From an alpha proteobacterium AAP38 (GTDB taxonomy: Bacteria; Pseudomonadota; Alphaproteobacteria; Azospirillales; Azospirillaceae), in the NCBI GenBank assembly GCA_001296005.1, contig LJHR01000006.1, forward strand, positions 1-64,000: DNA of 64,000 nucleotides, written 5' to 3'. Below, piece by piece: positions 1 through 6,925 of this stretch. Position 1 is the first letter of the stretch. Each line of letters starts with the position of its first letter. The notes beneath the pieces were generated by a model. That model searched no databases and had not been told where the DNA came from. It saw only the letters and a list, made by a program, of their open reading frames with translations. The position numbers and the translations under genes were made by a program.

Positions 1-120
1 GTATAGGACACCCAAACACCCCAACGCAACAACTTTCTGCAGACATAAGTCACTTTTCTGAAACGACACCGTAACACCACAAACCCTGGGTCCATTGACC
101 CTATATATGGCGTTCAAAAC

Positions 121-154
121 AAAGCCCCCGGACCGCGATGGCCGGGGGCTTTTG
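121..154. terminator. Bidirectional rho-independent terminator
   Basis: The arms AAAGCCCCCGG and CCGGGGGCTTT flank a short loop. Read on the minus strand the stem runs into a T-rich tract, so it would end the methyltransferase transcript. Read on the plus strand it would stop anything entering from the left. Positions 1-120 hold no gene I can support. Confidence 0.8.
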
Positions 155-164
155 AAAAGGGGCC

Positions 165-1016
165 TCAGTTGGCCGGTTTCACGAAGCGCAGGGTCATGCG
201 GTCGCTTTCACCGATGGCCAGATATTTGTCGCGATCCTGGTCCTTCATGGTCAGGGTCGGCGGCAGCGTCCACACACCCTTGGGGTGATCCTTGGTGTCG
301 CGCGGGTTGGAGTTGATCTCCGACGTCGCCACCAGCTTGAAGCCGGCATCGGTGGCCAGCTTGATCACATAATCCTCACGCACATAACCGGTCGGGGCCT
401 TCGGGTCCTGCGGCTGATCCTTATTGGCGCGGTGTTCGACGACACCCAGCACGCCGCCGGGCTTCAGCGCCTTGAACATGGCCTTGAACGCATCCTCGGC
501 CCAGCCGGCCCCCATCCAGTTATGCACATTGCGGAAGGTCAGGACACGGTCAACGGAACCGGCGGGCACGAAATCCAGCGCCTTAGGCCCGAAACCCGTC
601 ACCTGGGTATTGGCGTAGAGGTCGGGACGGGCTGCCAGCTTATCCTTGAAGCGCTGAATGGCGGCCAGGGTGTTGGCCGACGCCCCGTTGGGATCAGCGG
701 CAGCCGCGATATAGCGGCCATTGGCGTTGAGGAGCGGCCCCAGCACCTCCGTGTACCAGCCGCCGCCAGGCCAGATCTCCACGACACTCATCCCCGGTTC
801 GACCCCGAAGAATTCCAGCGTCTCCACCGGATGGCGCCACTGGTCGCGCGCCTTATTGGTATCGGAGCGGTGATCACCGGCCAGAATCGGGGCCAGCAGG
901 TCCCGCACGGGGGCAGCAGCCAGCTGCGCAGCGGGGGTGTCGGCGGCCTGGGCCGGCAACAGAGGCAGGGAAAGGGCGGCGGCCAGCAGCAGCGGCACCG
1001 TCTTCTTGGAGATCAT
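165..1016 (-). CDS. Exported SAM-dependent methyltransferase-like protein (COG4798 type)
   Basis: A 283-residue protein starting MISKKTVPLLLAAALS, a clear Sec signal peptide ending near AQA. The ATG at 1016 is chosen because GGAAGGAAC lies just upstream and the signal peptide follows directly; the open frame runs further up without a ribosome site. The mature part has a class I methyltransferase fold: motif I is represented by VVEIWPGGGWYTEVL, followed by a VDRVLTFRNVHNW segment and a GGVLGVVEHR strand. This matches the family of predicted periplasmic methyltransferases (COG4798), whose substrate is not established. The gene stands alone between a terminator and tRNA-Leu. The family call is good; catalytic activity in the periplasm, where SAM is scarce, is uncertain. 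Confidence 0.8.
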   Translation of the reverse strand: MISKKTVPLLLAAALSLPLLPAQAADTPAAQLAAAPVRDLLAPILAGDHRSDTNKARDQWRHPVETLEFFGVEPGMSVVEIWPGGGWYTEVLGPLLNANGRYIAAAADPNGASANTLAAIQRFKDKLAARPDLYANTQVTGFGPKALDFVPAGSVDRVLTFRNVHNWMGAGWAEDAFKAMFKALKPGGVLGVVEHRANKDQPQDPKAPTGYVREDYVIKLATDAGFKLVATSEINSNPRDTKDHPKGVWTLPPTLTMKDQDRDKYLAIGESDRMTLRFVKPAN

Positions 1017-1193
1017 GGGCGTTCCTTCCGCGACAGAAGTACGGATGCCGACCCGGCATCCGGGTGGCGACACGCTAACCATGATGAGGCCTGAGGCCAA
1101 GAGGCCGTTCGGCCTATCCATGACAGGACCATGGGTCGGGCGCCGGATTGGCCCCACCAATGGCGGTCACATAGAGATGTCAGGGAAGGAAAT

Positions 1194-1279
1194 TGGTGCC
1201 CCCGGTCGGACTCGAACCAACACGCCCTTGCGGGCAACAGATTTTGAGTCTGCCGCGTCTACCATTTCGCCACGGAGGC
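1194..1279 (-). tRNA. tRNA-Leu (anticodon CAA)
   Basis: An 86-nt cloverleaf with encoded CCA. The acceptor GCCTCCG pairs with CGGGGGC (one T-G pair). The anticodon loop CTCAAAA gives CAA, reading UUG. A variable arm (TTGCCCGCAAGGGCGT) fits a class II tRNA, and the T loop is GGTTCGAGTCC. It is transcribed divergently from dsbB. Confidence 0.97.
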
Positions 1280-1304
1280 ACCGAGCGCTTCAACGCGAGG
1301 CGGC

Positions 1305-1332
1305 ACTATAATGATGAAAGACGGGCGGTCAA
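1305..1332 (-). promoter_or_regulatory. Promoter of tRNA-Leu
   Basis: On the minus strand, TTGACC (1327-1332) is followed after 16 bp by TATAGT (1305-1310). The predicted start is near 1298, about 19 nt before the tRNA. The -10 region is nearly the mirror image of that of dsbB. Confidence 0.65.
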
Positions 1333-1385
1333 TGAAATCCTGTGGGAGTGCCGCTTGCGGCCATCGGTCCCATCGGGGTGGCCCT

Positions 1386-1413
1386 TTGCGGAGGCGGGTA
1401 TCGTCATTATAGT
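1386..1413 (+). promoter_or_regulatory. Promoter of dsbB, predicted leaderless transcript
   Basis: TTGCGG (1386-1391) is followed after 16 bp by TATAGT (1408-1413). A start about seven bases downstream falls at 1420-1421, which is the dsbB ATG. That would explain why no Shine-Dalgarno lies before the gene. Confidence 0.5.
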
Positions 1414-1420
1414 GTCGGCC

Positions 1421-1945
1421 ATGATGAATAGGCCCCCCCCCTCCCCGCTCGCCCGCCTTACCGGCGCGCCCCGCCTCCCCTCCTTGCTGCTGATACTGGC
1501 GGCGCTTACGGCGCTGGGGACGGCGTTCGCCTCGCAATATTGGGGCGGGTTGAACCCGTGCGAGATGTGCTGGTGGCAGCGCTACGCCTATATGACTTCC
1601 GTCGTGCCGCTGCTGCCCTCGGCCTTTTTGCGGCTGACGGCGGCGCAGCGGCGGGTGTCGCTGCTGCTGGGCGGGCTGGTCTTTCTGGTGGGGGCCGGTA
1701 TTTCGCTGTTCCATGCCGGCGTGGAGCAGAAATGGTGGGAAGGCTTCACGGCCTGCACCGCCCCGATCAGCGCCGGCGGCCTGGATGATCTGCGCGCCGC
1801 GATCCTGGCCGCCCCCGTTGTACGCTGTGACGAGATCCCCTGGTCGCTGTTCGGCATATCCATTGCCGGGTTCAGCGCCATTGCCAGCCTGGTGCTGGCC
1901 CTGTTCGCCGTGAAGGCGGCCTTTTCCACGGAGACGGCACGATGA
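1421..1945 (+). CDS. dsbB: Disulfide bond formation protein DsbB
   Basis: A 174-residue inner-membrane protein that reoxidises DsbA and passes electrons to quinone. Four hydrophobic segments are visible (about residues 20-38, 60-72, 80-98 and 143-165). The first periplasmic loop carries the CEMC redox pair (C47/C50) in NPCEMCWWQR, and the second carries C112 and C136. The frame stays open back through the tRNA, but the double ATG at 1421/1424 is the only sensible start. No ribosome site is visible and the promoter predicts a leaderless mRNA. It overlaps coq7 by four bases (ATGA), so the two are translationally coupled; both concern the quinone pool. Confidence 0.93.
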   Translation: MMNRPPPSPLARLTGAPRLPSLLLILAALTALGTAFASQYWGGLNPCEMCWWQRYAYMTSVVPLLPSAFLRLTAAQRRVSLLLGGLVFLVGAGISLFHAGVEQKWWEGFTACTAPISAGGLDDLRAAILAAPVVRCDEIPWSLFGISIAGFSAIASLVLALFAVKAAFSTETAR

Positions 1946-2574
1946 GCCATCCCAATCCGACCCTGCCTGCCCATCTTCTGGCACCCCGCCCCCTGGCCGA
2001 CGGTCCCACCGCCGATGCAGGCGAGGTGCCGGCCTCGGCCCGTCCGCGCCGGCTGCCCGGTGATCCCGTGCCCAGCCTGGAACGCATGATCCGCGTCGAT
2101 CAGGCCGGTGAATATGGCGCCGTCCGCATCTATACGGGGCAGATGGCCGTTCTGGGCAAGGGGGATAAGGGCCCCATGCTGCGCCATATGACGGAGCAGG
2201 AGCAGGTCCATCTGGAGACGTTCAACAAACTGGCGCGGGAGCGGGGCGTGCGCCCCACGATGTTGCAGCCCGTCTGGCATCTGGCCGGCTGGGCGCTGGG
2301 TGCCGGCACCGCCGCCCTGGGCAGCCGGGCCGCCATGGCCTGTACGGTGGCGGTGGAAGAGGTGATCGACCAGCATTATGCCGAACAGGCCGAACAACTG
2401 GGGCCAGACGAAGCGCCCTTGAAGGCCACCATCGAGCAGTTCCGAGCCGAAGAGCTGGAGCACCGGGATATCGGTCTGGCGCATGAGGCGGAGCTGGCCA
2501 CCGGGTATCCGGTCCTGTCCGCCCTGATCAAGGCGGGGTCGCGCACCGCCATCTGGCTGTCACAGCGTATCTGA
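1942..2574 (+). CDS. coq7: Demethoxyubiquinone hydroxylase COQ7
   Basis: A 210-residue di-iron monooxygenase for a late ubiquinone ring hydroxylation. Iron ligands are visible in order: E57 in QAGEYGAV, E87/H90 in EQEQVH, E139 in VEEVIDQHY, and E171/H174 in ELEHRDIG, which gives the two ExxH pairs of the family. The first 40 residues are a Pro/Ala-rich extension ahead of the core that begins near RLPGDP, so a later start is possible. However, the ATG overlapping the dsbB stop is the natural coupled start. A 14-bp hairpin follows the stop. Confidence 0.93.
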   Translation: MSHPNPTLPAHLLAPRPLADGPTADAGEVPASARPRRLPGDPVPSLERMIRVDQAGEYGAVRIYTGQMAVLGKGDKGPMLRHMTEQEQVHLETFNKLARERGVRPTMLQPVWHLAGWALGAGTAALGSRAAMACTVAVEEVIDQHYAEQAEQLGPDEAPLKATIEQFRAEELEHRDIGLAHEAELATGYPVLSALIKAGSRTAIWLSQRI

Positions 2575-2576
2575 AA

Positions 2577-2610
2577 GACGATGGGGCGGCGACCACGCCG
2601 CCCCATCGTC
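2577..2610. terminator. Hairpin between convergent coq7 and yccF
   Basis: A perfect 14-bp stem (GACGATGGGGCGGC with its complement) and a 6-nt loop sit exactly between two convergent genes. There is no clear T-run, so it may act as a transcript 3' end or be rho-assisted. Confidence 0.6.
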
Positions 2611-2616
2611 CTGTCA

Positions 2617-3042
2617 TTACCGATAGCGCATCGCGTCCGCGATCTCGCGGTCGACAATGGTCTTGCCGATGGGGGCGAAGGCCAGGCCCGCGAATTTAAA
2701 ATGCTGCAGGCCGAACGGGATGCCGATGACCGTGATGCAGCAGGCCAGCCCGATGATCAGGTGGCCCAGGCCCAGCCAGATGCCACCGAACAGGAACCAG
2801 ATCACATTGCCGATGAAGCCCAGCGGGCCGGTGCCGATATCTTCGCGCCCCGTCAAATCATCACGCGGCACGGCCACCCGGCCAAAGGGCCAGAACATGA
2901 AGATGGCGATGTTCAGCGCGGCCCGTGCCCAGGGAATGCCGACAATGGAAATAACCATCACCAGCGTCGCCGTCAGCCAGGCCAGCCCGGCATTCCAGCC
3001 GAACAGCAGCAGCCACAGGATATTCATCAGCAGATTGATCAT
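2617..3042 (-). CDS. yccF: YccF family inner membrane protein
   Basis: A 141-residue protein with several hydrophobic stretches and the paired glycine-rich repeats typical of the YccF domain: VMVISIVGIPWARAALN near the N-terminus and ITVIGIPFGLQHFK near the C-terminus. The function of the family is unknown. The start has a strong ribosome site, GAAAGGAGGGACC, before the ATG. The next gene upstream on this strand is the NSS transporter, whose stop is only 43 bp away, so the two may be co-transcribed. Confidence 0.88.
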   Translation of the reverse strand: MINLLMNILWLLLFGWNAGLAWLTATLVMVISIVGIPWARAALNIAIFMFWPFGRVAVPRDDLTGREDIGTGPLGFIGNVIWFLFGGIWLGLGHLIIGLACCITVIGIPFGLQHFKFAGLAFAPIGKTIVDREIADAMRYR

Positions 3043-3085
3043 CGCGCGGTCCCTCCTTTCAGGACGTCCCTTTTAATGTGGGCGG

Positions 3086-4453
3086 TCAGAAGAAATTTGT
3101 AACGACCGCTGCGACGACTCCGATTGGTGCCACTACGCGCACCAGCAGGCGCCAGAGAGAATAGAAGAACGGGCTTTCAAACCCGACCGCCGCCACACTG
3201 TCCTGGCGCGTCACCACCCAGCCCGCGAACAAGGCCAGCATCACGCCGCCCAGCGGCAGCAGGATGTTGGAGGTGAGGAAGTCGATCCAGTCGAACCAGG
3301 TGCGGGTGCCGCCGAACGGATGCACATCCGACCAGATGTTGAAGGAGAACAGGGTCAGGAAGCCCAGCACCCAGGCGACGATGCCGCCGATCCAGGCCAG
3401 CGCCGAGCGCGACAGGCGCACACGGCCCGCAAACGCCGCCACGATCGGTTCCAGCAGCGAGACCGAGGACGTCAGAGCCGCGATGGCCAGCAGCACGAAA
3501 AACACCGCCCCGAAGATCGCCCCGCCCGGCATGGCGCCAAAGGCAACCGTTAGGGTGACGAACACCAGACCCGGCCCTTCCGAGGGGTTCAGGCCATTGG
3601 CAAAGACGATGGGGAAGATGGCGGCACCCGCCAGCACCGCCGTCAGAATGGCGGCAAAGACAATGACCACCGAGGTGCGGGGGATCGACACGCCGCCCGG
3701 CAGATAGGCGCCATAGGCCAGCATGGTGCCAAGCCCGATGGAGAGTGAAAAGAAGGCCTGACCGGTGGCGGCCAGCACCACATCCCAGGTCACGGCCCCG
3801 AAATCCGGCTTGAACAGGTAAACCATGCCAGCGGTGAAATCGCCCTCAATACCGGCATAGATGCACAGCACCACCAACAGCGCGAACAACAGCGGCATCA
3901 TCCAGACCACGGCCTTTTCAATGCCAGACTGGATGCCGCGCGCCACCGGGATGATGGTCAGCAGCATGAACAGGGCATGCCAGAAGGTCAGGGCCAGAGG
4001 ATCGGCCAGGAAATCATCGAAGGCCTTGCCCGTCTCCGCCCCCGACAGGCCGGTCATGCCGCCCATCAGCAGCTTGGGGATATAGGCCAGCGACCATCCC
4101 GCCACGACGGAGTAGAAGGACAGGATCAGCACCGCCGCCAGCACCCCGACGCAGCCGACCAATCCCCAGGTTGCCCGCCCAGAATAGCGGCGGCCCAGTT
4201 CGACCAACGTTTCGATGGGACCCTGCCGGCCCATGCGGCCCAGGGTCAGTTCGGCGATCAGGATGGGCAGGCCCACAGCCAGCACACAGATCAGATAGAC
4301 CAGCATGAAGGCAGACCCGCCGCCCGTGCCGATCATATAGGGGAATTTCCAGATATTGCCCAACCCGACCGAGGAGCCGATGGCGGCCATCAGAAAGGCG
4401 AAACGTGACGACCACTGGCCGGCGGCAGCGCCGGCATTGTCATTGGATTGCAA
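3086..4453 (-). CDS. Sodium-dependent transporter of the NSS (SNF) family
   Basis: A symporter of about 455 residues that would couple Na+ entry to uptake of an amino acid or similar solute. The first transmembrane segment carries the family signature SSVGLGNIWKFPY, followed by NGGG-like TGGGSAF. About 11 hydrophobic segments and the total length resemble the shorter bacterial NSS proteins such as MhsT. The open frame extends to an ATG at 4570, but that leader is unlike the family. The TTG at 4453, preceded by AGGGGTAGG, gives a normal short cytoplasmic N-terminus. The substrate cannot be read from sequence. Confidence 0.88.
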   Translation of the reverse strand: MQSNDNAGAAAGQWSSRFAFLMAAIGSSVGLGNIWKFPYMIGTGGGSAFMLVYLICVLAVGLPILIAELTLGRMGRQGPIETLVELGRRYSGRATWGLVGCVGVLAAVLILSFYSVVAGWSLAYIPKLLMGGMTGLSGAETGKAFDDFLADPLALTFWHALFMLLTIIPVARGIQSGIEKAVVWMMPLLFALLVVLCIYAGIEGDFTAGMVYLFKPDFGAVTWDVVLAATGQAFFSLSIGLGTMLAYGAYLPGGVSIPRTSVVIVFAAILTAVLAGAAIFPIVFANGLNPSEGPGLVFVTLTVAFGAMPGGAIFGAVFFVLLAIAALTSSVSLLEPIVAAFAGRVRLSRSALAWIGGIVAWVLGFLTLFSFNIWSDVHPFGGTRTWFDWIDFLTSNILLPLGGVMLALFAGWVVTRQDSVAAVGFESPFFYSLWRLLVRVVAPIGVVAAVVTNFF

Positions 4454-4656
4454 GAGGCCTACCCCTGTTCCGATCCGGCCATTATCCCCCGCATGACGGG
4501 GCCGGCCGGGTTTTGTCCGATATTTCAAGCAATAACCCTGGCCCCTAGCCAGGGGCAAGCCCCCCACCAATCGGGCGGCGGCGATTCCAGGACGATTCCA
4601 TTACGGAAATCCTAACACGCGCATGGATGCCGGCCCGGTCCTGCGTTGATGGCGGA

Positions 4657-4685
4657 TTGACGGGCTCTGTCACAGAGCATACTTT
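4657..4685 (+). promoter_or_regulatory. Promoter with palindromic spacer ahead of small gene
   Basis: TTGACG (4657-4662), a 17-bp spacer and TACTTT (4680-4685). The spacer holds a perfect 15-bp palindrome, GCTCTGTCACAGAGC (4664-4678), placed where a repressor would block polymerase. The predicted start near 4692 leaves a short leader to the ATG at 4709. Confidence 0.6.
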
Positions 4686-4708
4686 ATGCCCAACAACTGA
4701 GGTGTGTG

Positions 4709-4945
4709 ATGGCGATCAGCGGCGTTTCCTCCTATAGCTCTTCTGTCTTCCAGACCCCCGGCGTTCGCCCGGCGGAGAGCAATACGCGCGTTCAGCCGGT
4801 GCCCCCGTCTGATCAGCAGGCGCAGCAGACCGCCGCCACCCAGCAGGATAATCAGCAGACCAACACCAATCCGACCGACAATGAACGTCAGGAAGCGGTT
4901 GCCTCTGGTCGTACCCGTGGCAGCTTCGTGAATATCACCGCCTGA
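4709..4945 (+). CDS. Small Gln/Thr/Pro-rich protein of unknown function
   Basis: A 78-residue protein that I do not recognise. It begins MAISGVSSYSSSVFQ, has a disordered middle rich in Gln, Asn, Thr and Pro, and ends in SGRTRGSFVNITA. There is no signal peptide and no membrane segment. The reality of the gene rests on its setting: a good promoter, TGAGGT before the ATG, and a strong T-tailed terminator directly after the stop, so it is a complete monocistronic unit. Similar short low-complexity proteins are common as unannotated genes in related bacteria, but I cannot name a family. Confidence 0.7.
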   Translation: MAISGVSSYSSSVFQTPGVRPAESNTRVQPVPPSDQQAQQTAATQQDNQQTNTNPTDNERQEAVASGRTRGSFVNITA

Positions 4946-4961
4946 TTCGGTGATAGGTTCA

Positions 4962-5003
4962 AAAAAAGGCGCGGTGCCCACGGGTACCGCGCCTTTTGTT
5001 TTT
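4962..5003. terminator. Rho-independent terminator after small gene
   Basis: AAAAAGGCGCGGT pairs with ACCGCGCCTTTTT-like bases around a 9-nt loop, and the plus-strand exit is TTTTGTTTTTT. It is strong in the plus direction; the A-run makes it work in reverse too. Confidence 0.9.
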
Positions 5004-5041
5004 TGGGCCGGGTGAACCCCGGATCAGGCAAGCTGGCAAAA

Positions 5042-5064
5042 GGCGGCGGATGCCGCCGCTCGGC
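5042..5064 (-). repeat. Half copy (A) of dispersed structured element
   Basis: On the minus strand this reads AGCGCCGAGC then GGCGGC-ATCC-GCCGCC: the 5' box and first hairpin of the family also found at 17196, 26636, 28585 and 41838. The flank just 5' of it (AGGGAGAT.TC..GTTC) matches the flank of the 41838 copy. Confidence 0.65.
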
Positions 5065-5085
5065 GCTAAAGCGAACGTGAAATCT

Positions 5086-5109
5086 CCCTTGATCGGTTAC
5101 GATCAAGGG
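5086..5109. terminator. Hairpin just after the TPR gene stop
   Basis: CCCTTGATC and GATCAAGGG pair around the loop GGTTAC, two bases past the stop of the minus-strand gene. There is no T-run. AATCTCCCTTGATCG here recurs exactly at 41795. Confidence 0.5.
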
Positions 5110-5111
5110 GG

Positions 5112-5909
5112 TCACTGTTCTTTCTTTTTCTTCAATTCCCGCTTCTGGTCGGTCTGGGCGCGGTCAAGTGCGTTCAGGTTCTGCAGGGCGATATTGGCGG
5201 CGGACGTACCGGCGGCCACACGGCGTACCGATTCCCAATCCTGCTTGGCCCGTACCATATCGCTTTTGGCGGCGCGCAGATTGCCGCGCAGCAGCAGCGC
5301 CTCCCCGCTTTGCGGCGACAGGCGCAGCGCCTCTTCCACATCGTTCATCGACTTGCCATCCAGCGCCAGCAGATGGTGCGCCTGGGCCCTCAGCAGCCAG
5401 GCCTCCGCCATCTTTGGCGCCAGTTCGAGGACCTTGTCCAGATCGGCGATAACCTCCCAATAGCGTTCCATGCCCGCGCGCGCGATGGCACGGTCCATCA
5501 GGATCTGCGGGTCGCGCGGCGTCAGCTCCAGGGCCTTGCCGAACGCCGCCTCCGCCTGCGGCAGCTTATGGGCATTGGACCAGGCCGTGCCCGCCCGGCT
5601 CAGCAGATTGGCGCGCATGGCGGGGCGTTCACGCACCATCTCCGCCGCCACCGTCTCCAGCGCCGGTGCGGCCTGTTCCCAATCCCCGCGCAGCATCAGG
5701 GCCAGGGCCTGGCAAAGACGGGCATCCACACCCGCCCCCTGGCGTTCCCAGAGCTTTGCCTCTTCATAGGCGAAGTCAGGCAAGGCCTCGGCCCGGTCAA
5801 GGCAGGCGGTGCGGTTGGCGAAAATCGCCCCTTCCTGCGCCATAACGGACAGCGGCAGGCACAGGGTGGACAGGGCGATCAACGCCCCGGCATTGAGCAT
5901 TCGGTTCAT
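5112..5909 (-). CDS. Exported tetratricopeptide-repeat protein
   Basis: A 265-residue protein with a Sec signal peptide (to about residue 24, VMAQ) and then TPR-type helical pairs. The clearest repeats are at about 105-170 (AEAAFGKALELTPRDPQ, VIADLDKVLELAPKMAEAWLLRA) and 180-210 (MNDVEEALRLSPQSGEALLLRG). The tail is lysine-rich and charged. Such proteins act as scaffolds; the partner is unknown. It ends in convergence with the small gene and is divergent from the SDR gene at 5961. ATGs at 5909 and 5900 are both usable. Confidence 0.82.
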   Translation of the reverse strand: MNRMLNAGALIALSTLCLPLSVMAQEGAIFANRTACLDRAEALPDFAYEEAKLWERQGAGVDARLCQALALMLRGDWEQAAPALETVAAEMVRERPAMRANLLSRAGTAWSNAHKLPQAEAAFGKALELTPRDPQILMDRAIARAGMERYWEVIADLDKVLELAPKMAEAWLLRAQAHHLLALDGKSMNDVEEALRLSPQSGEALLLRGNLRAAKSDMVRAKQDWESVRRVAAGTSAANIALQNLNALDRAQTDQKRELKKKKEQ

Positions 5910-5960
5910 GACACGCTACAAATCCTGATCCGTCCCCTGCTGGCAAGTGTCAAAACGTTC

Positions 5961-6884
5961 ATGATCACAACACCCACCATGCCGGTCGGCCGGCTGTTCA
6001 TCTTCGGTCTGGGTTATACGGCCCTGCATCTGGCCGACCGTCTGCGCCATATGGGCTGGTCGCTGGCCGGCACGGTGCGGGGACAGGACAAGGCCGATGC
6101 CTTGCGCGCGCAGGGCATTGACGCCTTCACCTTTGACCGGGGCAGGCCCCTAGCGGATGTCGTATCCGCGCTGGATGGGGTCACCCATATCCTGTCATCA
6201 GTGCCGCCCGATGCCGATGGCGACGCCGTGCTGGACCATCACGGGGCCGATATCGCGGCGCGGGCATCTGGCCTGCGCTGGGTCGGATATCTGTCGACCA
6301 CCGGGGTCTATGGCGATACCGGCGGCGGCTGGGTGGATGAGGACAGCGCCTTGAACGCCACCGGCCCGCGCGGCCAGCGGCGGGTAGCGGCGGAGGCAGG
6401 CTGGCTGGCCCTGCACCGGCAGGCCGGCCTACCGGTGCATCTGTTCCGCCTGCCCGGCATCTATGGTCCGGGGCGCAGCGCCATTGATACGGTGCGGGCG
6501 GGCACGGCCCGGCGCATCGACAAGCCGGATCAGGTGTTCTGCCGCATCCATGTCGATGATATTGCCGGCGCCATTATCGCCTCCATGGCCGCGCCCCAGC
6601 CCGCCACAGCCTATAATATCGTCGATGATGAGCCCGCACCGGCCGCCCAGGTGGTGGAATATGCCGCAGCCCTGCTGGGGGTCGAGCCTCCCCCACTGGA
6701 ACCTTTCGATCCCGCAACAATGTCGGCCATGGCCGCCAGCTTTTATGCTGATAATCGCCGGGTCCGGAACGACCGGCTTAAATCCTGTCTTCAATATCGG
6801 CTGATCCACCCCACCTATCGGGAAGGACTGGCGGCGCAGTTGGCCGCAGAGACAAATAGTGTCAGGCCTGTAACGGCTGGGTAA
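5961..6884 (+). CDS. NAD(P)-dependent SDR/epimerase, YeeZ-like
   Basis: A 307-residue extended short-chain dehydrogenase. It opens with the nucleotide-binding strand and glycine loop LFIFGLGYTALHLA, then has the STTGVYGDTGGGWVDED segment shared with YeeZ-like proteins and a LPGIYGPGRSAID motif. No SYK-type catalytic Tyr-x-x-x-Lys is obvious, which is also true of the YeeZ group, so it may be a non-canonical reductase or NAD-binding protein. The ATG at 5961 lies 51 bp from the divergent TPR gene; a second ATG at 5979 is also possible. DUF445 follows 41 bp downstream, likely co-transcribed. Confidence 0.82.
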   Translation: MITTPTMPVGRLFIFGLGYTALHLADRLRHMGWSLAGTVRGQDKADALRAQGIDAFTFDRGRPLADVVSALDGVTHILSSVPPDADGDAVLDHHGADIAARASGLRWVGYLSTTGVYGDTGGGWVDEDSALNATGPRGQRRVAAEAGWLALHRQAGLPVHLFRLPGIYGPGRSAIDTVRAGTARRIDKPDQVFCRIHVDDIAGAIIASMAAPQPATAYNIVDDEPAPAAQVVEYAAALLGVEPPPLEPFDPATMSAMAASFYADNRRVRNDRLKSCLQYRLIHPTYREGLAAQLAAETNSVRPVTAG

Positions 6885-6925
6885 ATCCGCAGGCGGACCG
6901 TTGCCGTCCCGGTTAGGATCAAGGA

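Noticed and set aside
1304-1414. Possible 111-bp MITE with 14-bp terminal inverted repeats
   Set aside because: The inverted arms coincide with good -10 boxes of two outward promoters at correct spacing, and no target duplication flanks them. Mirror promoters explain it better.
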